Part shown: positions 5,530 through 11,666 of the stretch, piece by piece
Layout of the letters: each line of letters starts with the position of its first letter
Numbering within the stretch: the stretch's first letter is position 1
Source of the DNA: an uncultured Eubacteriales bacterium
Lineage (GTDB): Bacteria; Bacillota; Clostridia; Oscillospirales; Oscillospiraceae
NCBI GenBank assembly: GCA_900549495.1
Contig: UROL01000050.1
Coordinates: forward strand, 1 to 11,666
DNA: 11,666 nucleotides
Reading direction: 5' to 3'
The notes under the pieces: generated by a model
Database searches by the model: none
What the model was told of the DNA's origin: nothing
What the model saw: the letters and a program-made list of their open reading frames with translations, nothing else
Program-made: the position numbers and the translations under genes

Positions 5530-6809
5530 TGGAACTATTAGAGCAATATCAGGCAATGGGCATCTCCCCTGCCGTCTATGAATATGGGCAGAGAGCTCTG
5601 GAGCGGCTGACCCAGCGGTTTGCGGAGATTGACCGCATTGCGGAATACAACCAGGCCAAGGTTATTGCCGCCATGCAGAAGAACCATGTGTCCGCCGCCT
5701 GCTTTGCCGCCACCACCGGCTACGGCTATGATGACCTGGGCCGGGACAATCTGGAAAAGGTCTACGCCGACGTATTCCACACCCAGGCCGCCCTGGTGCG
5801 CCCGCAGATAACCTGCGGCACCCACGCCTTGACTGTTGCCCTGAGCGCCAACCTTCTGCCCGGGGACGAGCTCCTAAGCCCGGTGGGGCTGCCCTACGAC
5901 ACCCTGCAGGAGGTCATCGGCATCCGGGAAAGCCCCTGCTCCCTGGCGGAGTATGGCGTAGCATACCGTCAGGTGGATTTGCTCCCCGACGGCAGCTTCG
6001 ACTACCACCGCATCCGGGAAGCCATCAACGAAAAAACCAAGCTGATTACCATCCAGCGCTCCAAGGGCTACGCCACCCGACCCACCTTCTCCGTTGCCCA
6101 AATTGGCCAGCTGATTGCCTTCTGCAAGGACATCAAGCCCGACGTGCTGGTGATGGTGGACAACTGCTACGGTGAGTTTGTGGAGACCATGGAGCCCTCT
6201 GACGTGGGGGCGGACATGGTGGTAGGCTCCCTGATTAAAAACCCCGGCGGCGGCCTTGCCCCCATCGGCGGCTACATCTGCGGTACGGAAAGATGCGTCA
6301 GCCGGTGCGCCTTCCGGCTCTCCGCCCCCGGCCTGGGGCAGGAGGTAGGTGCCAACCTGGGGCTGATGCCCGCCCTGTATCAGGGCTTCTTCCTGGCCCC
6401 CACGGTGGTGGCCGGTGCAGAAAAGGGAGCTGTGTTTGCCGCCAACCTCTATGAGCCTCTGGGCTTCCGGTGCGTGCCCGGTGCAGACGAAGTCCGGCAC
6501 GACATTATTCAGGCTGTGGAGCTGGGCAGCGAAGCGGGGATGATTGCCTTCTGCAAGGGCATCCAGGCTGCCGCCCCGGTGGACTCCTATGCCGACCCCC
6601 TCCCCTGGGACATGCCCGGCTACAGCGACAAGGTGATTATGGCTGCCGGTGCCTTTGTCCAGGGCAGCTCCATTGAGCTCTCCGCCGACGGCCCCATCCG
6701 TCCCCCCTACGCCGTCTACTTCCAGGGCGGCCTGACCTGGTATCACGCCAAGCTGGGCATTTTGATGAGCCTGCAAAAAATGGTAGACGCCGGGCTAATC
6801 ACTCTCTGA
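5526..6809 (+). CDS. Methionine gamma-lyase family PLP enzyme (PF06838, 'aluminium resistance protein' type)
   Basis: Pyridoxal-phosphate enzyme of fold type I, related to cystathionine/methionine gamma-lyases and to the protein labelled aluminium resistance protein (YnbB-like in Bacillus). The substrate is not established for this subfamily. The 427-residue product has the expected length and motifs: TGYGYDDLGRD (64-74), the cofactor phosphate-binding region around TCGTHA (96-101), the cofactor-ring Asp212 in MVDNCYGEF, and Lys238 in GSLIKNPGGG as the likely Schiff-base lysine. SAPGLGQEVG (266-275) follows. The start is one of two adjacent ATGs at 5526 and 5529. An in-frame stop at 5502-5504 blocks any longer form, and only a weak GAAGAAATGAG precedes them. 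The gene is monocistronic, driven by the promoter at 5455-5483 and closed by the terminator at 6824-6862. No damage is visible. Confidence 0.9.
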   Translation: MMELLEQYQAMGISPAVYEYGQRALERLTQRFAEIDRIAEYNQAKVIAAMQKNHVSAACFAATTGYGYDDLGRDNLEKVYADVFHTQAALVRPQITCGTHALTVALSANLLPGDELLSPVGLPYDTLQEVIGIRESPCSLAEYGVAYRQVDLLPDGSFDYHRIREAINEKTKLITIQRSKGYATRPTFSVAQIGQLIAFCKDIKPDVLVMVDNCYGEFVETMEPSDVGADMVVGSLIKNPGGGLAPIGGYICGTERCVSRCAFRLSAPGLGQEVGANLGLMPALYQGFFLAPTVVAGAEKGAVFAANLYEPLGFRCVPGADEVRHDIIQAVELGSEAGMIAFCKGIQAAAPVDSYADPLPWDMPGYSDKVIMAAGAFVQGSSIELSADGPIRPPYAVYFQGGLTWYHAKLGILMSLQKMVDAGLITL

Positions 6810-6823
6810 GTCTCTCGCATTTG

Positions 6824-6862
6824 AAAAGTCCCTGCCAGAAACGCTGGCAGGGACTTTTGTTT
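6824..6862 (+). terminator. Strong rho-independent terminator after the methionine gamma-lyase family gene
   Basis: AAAAGTCCCTGCCAG (6824-6838) pairs perfectly over 15 bases with CTGGCAGGGACTTTT (6844-6858) around a 5-base loop, followed by GTTT. The minus-strand reading also ends in TTTT, so the hairpin can stop transcription arriving from rpoC as well. Confidence 0.9.
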
Positions 6863-6872
6863 GCAATGGGAA

Positions 6873-6905
6873 CCCCCTGCCGGAGCATGGTGCAGCGGCA
6901 GGGGG
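6873..6905 (-). terminator. Second hairpin just downstream of rpoC
   Basis: CCCCCTGCCG (6873-6882) pairs perfectly with CGGCAGGGGG (6896-6905), and a small inner GCA/TGC pairing sits in the loop. It starts 19 bases past the rpoC stop. On the minus strand it is followed by TTCCCATT rather than a T run, so alone it is a weak terminator. It may work in tandem with the hairpin at 6824-6858 or protect the 3' end of the mRNA. Confidence 0.6.
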
Positions 6906-6924
6906 GTCTTGGGATATTCAGGAA

Positions 6925-10602
<3,678 letters not shown>

Positions 10603-10623
10603 GCTGTATGCTCCTCCTATTCC

Positions 10624-11666
<1,043 letters not shown>

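Noticed and set aside
5874..6776. A 300-codon minus-strand open frame opposite the PLP enzyme gene
   Set aside because: It is opposite a gene with intact PLP motifs, its composition is His/Gly/Val-rich, and no ribosome binding site was seen.

Overview
The window reads as a chromosomal segment of a low-to-moderate GC-skewed but GC-rich-at-codon-third-position Clostridia member, most likely an Oscillospiraceae/Ruminococcaceae-type gut anaerobe. The grounds are Firmicutes-style AGGAGG ribosome binding sites, SigA-type promoters, an anaerobic ribonucleotide reductase activase, a clostridial-type NADP-dependent secondary alcohol dehydrogenase, a YugP-type membrane peptidase and Firmicutes-type RNA polymerase subunits. 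The order-level placement is an inference from these and was not tested by a search.

Layout. Positions 2-64 hold what looks like the last 20 codons of a plus-strand gene, convergent with the next pair. On the minus strand, nrdG (503-1051, TTG start) and dut (69-503) overlap in a TGATG junction. A terminator (about 1074-1107) separates them from an upstream AI-2E-family permease (1141-2565, minus). A 205-base divergent region (2566-2770) carries promoters for the permease and for a plus-strand pair: a YugP-type zinc peptidase (2771-3490) and a zinc-dependent phospholipase C family protein (3505-4179). A GC-rich hairpin at 4185-4208 separates this pair from a convergent secondary alcohol dehydrogenase (4236-5291, minus). 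A second divergent region (5292-5525) carries two good SigA promoters, one for the dehydrogenase and one for a methionine gamma-lyase family PLP enzyme (5526-6809, plus). Two tandem hairpins (6824-6905) separate this gene from rpoC (6925-10602, minus), which is preceded by the 3' part of rpoB (10624 to the window end).

How the genes relate. NrdG and Dut both serve deoxynucleotide supply: activation of the anaerobic reductase, and removal of dUTP to give dUMP. RpoB and RpoC are the catalytic core of RNA polymerase. The peptidase and phospholipase-like genes are 14 bases apart and share a promoter, but no joint function is known to me. The dehydrogenase and the PLP enzyme share only a divergent control region.

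Most of the window is conserved chromosomal sequence, and I do not see a complete, clearly new system. The best leads are: a chain of two tiny upstream ORFs linked by ATGA overlaps in front of the PLP enzyme gene, which lacks a good Shine-Dalgarno; a tryptophan-rich, strongly basic C-terminal tail on the permease; a shared TGTGAACA dyad in both divergent regions; and an insertion of about 40 residues in RpoC downstream of the catalytic NADFDGD motif. There is no gene-free stretch longer than 300 bases. I saw no tRNA, rRNA, CRISPR array, insertion sequence or recognisable riboswitch.
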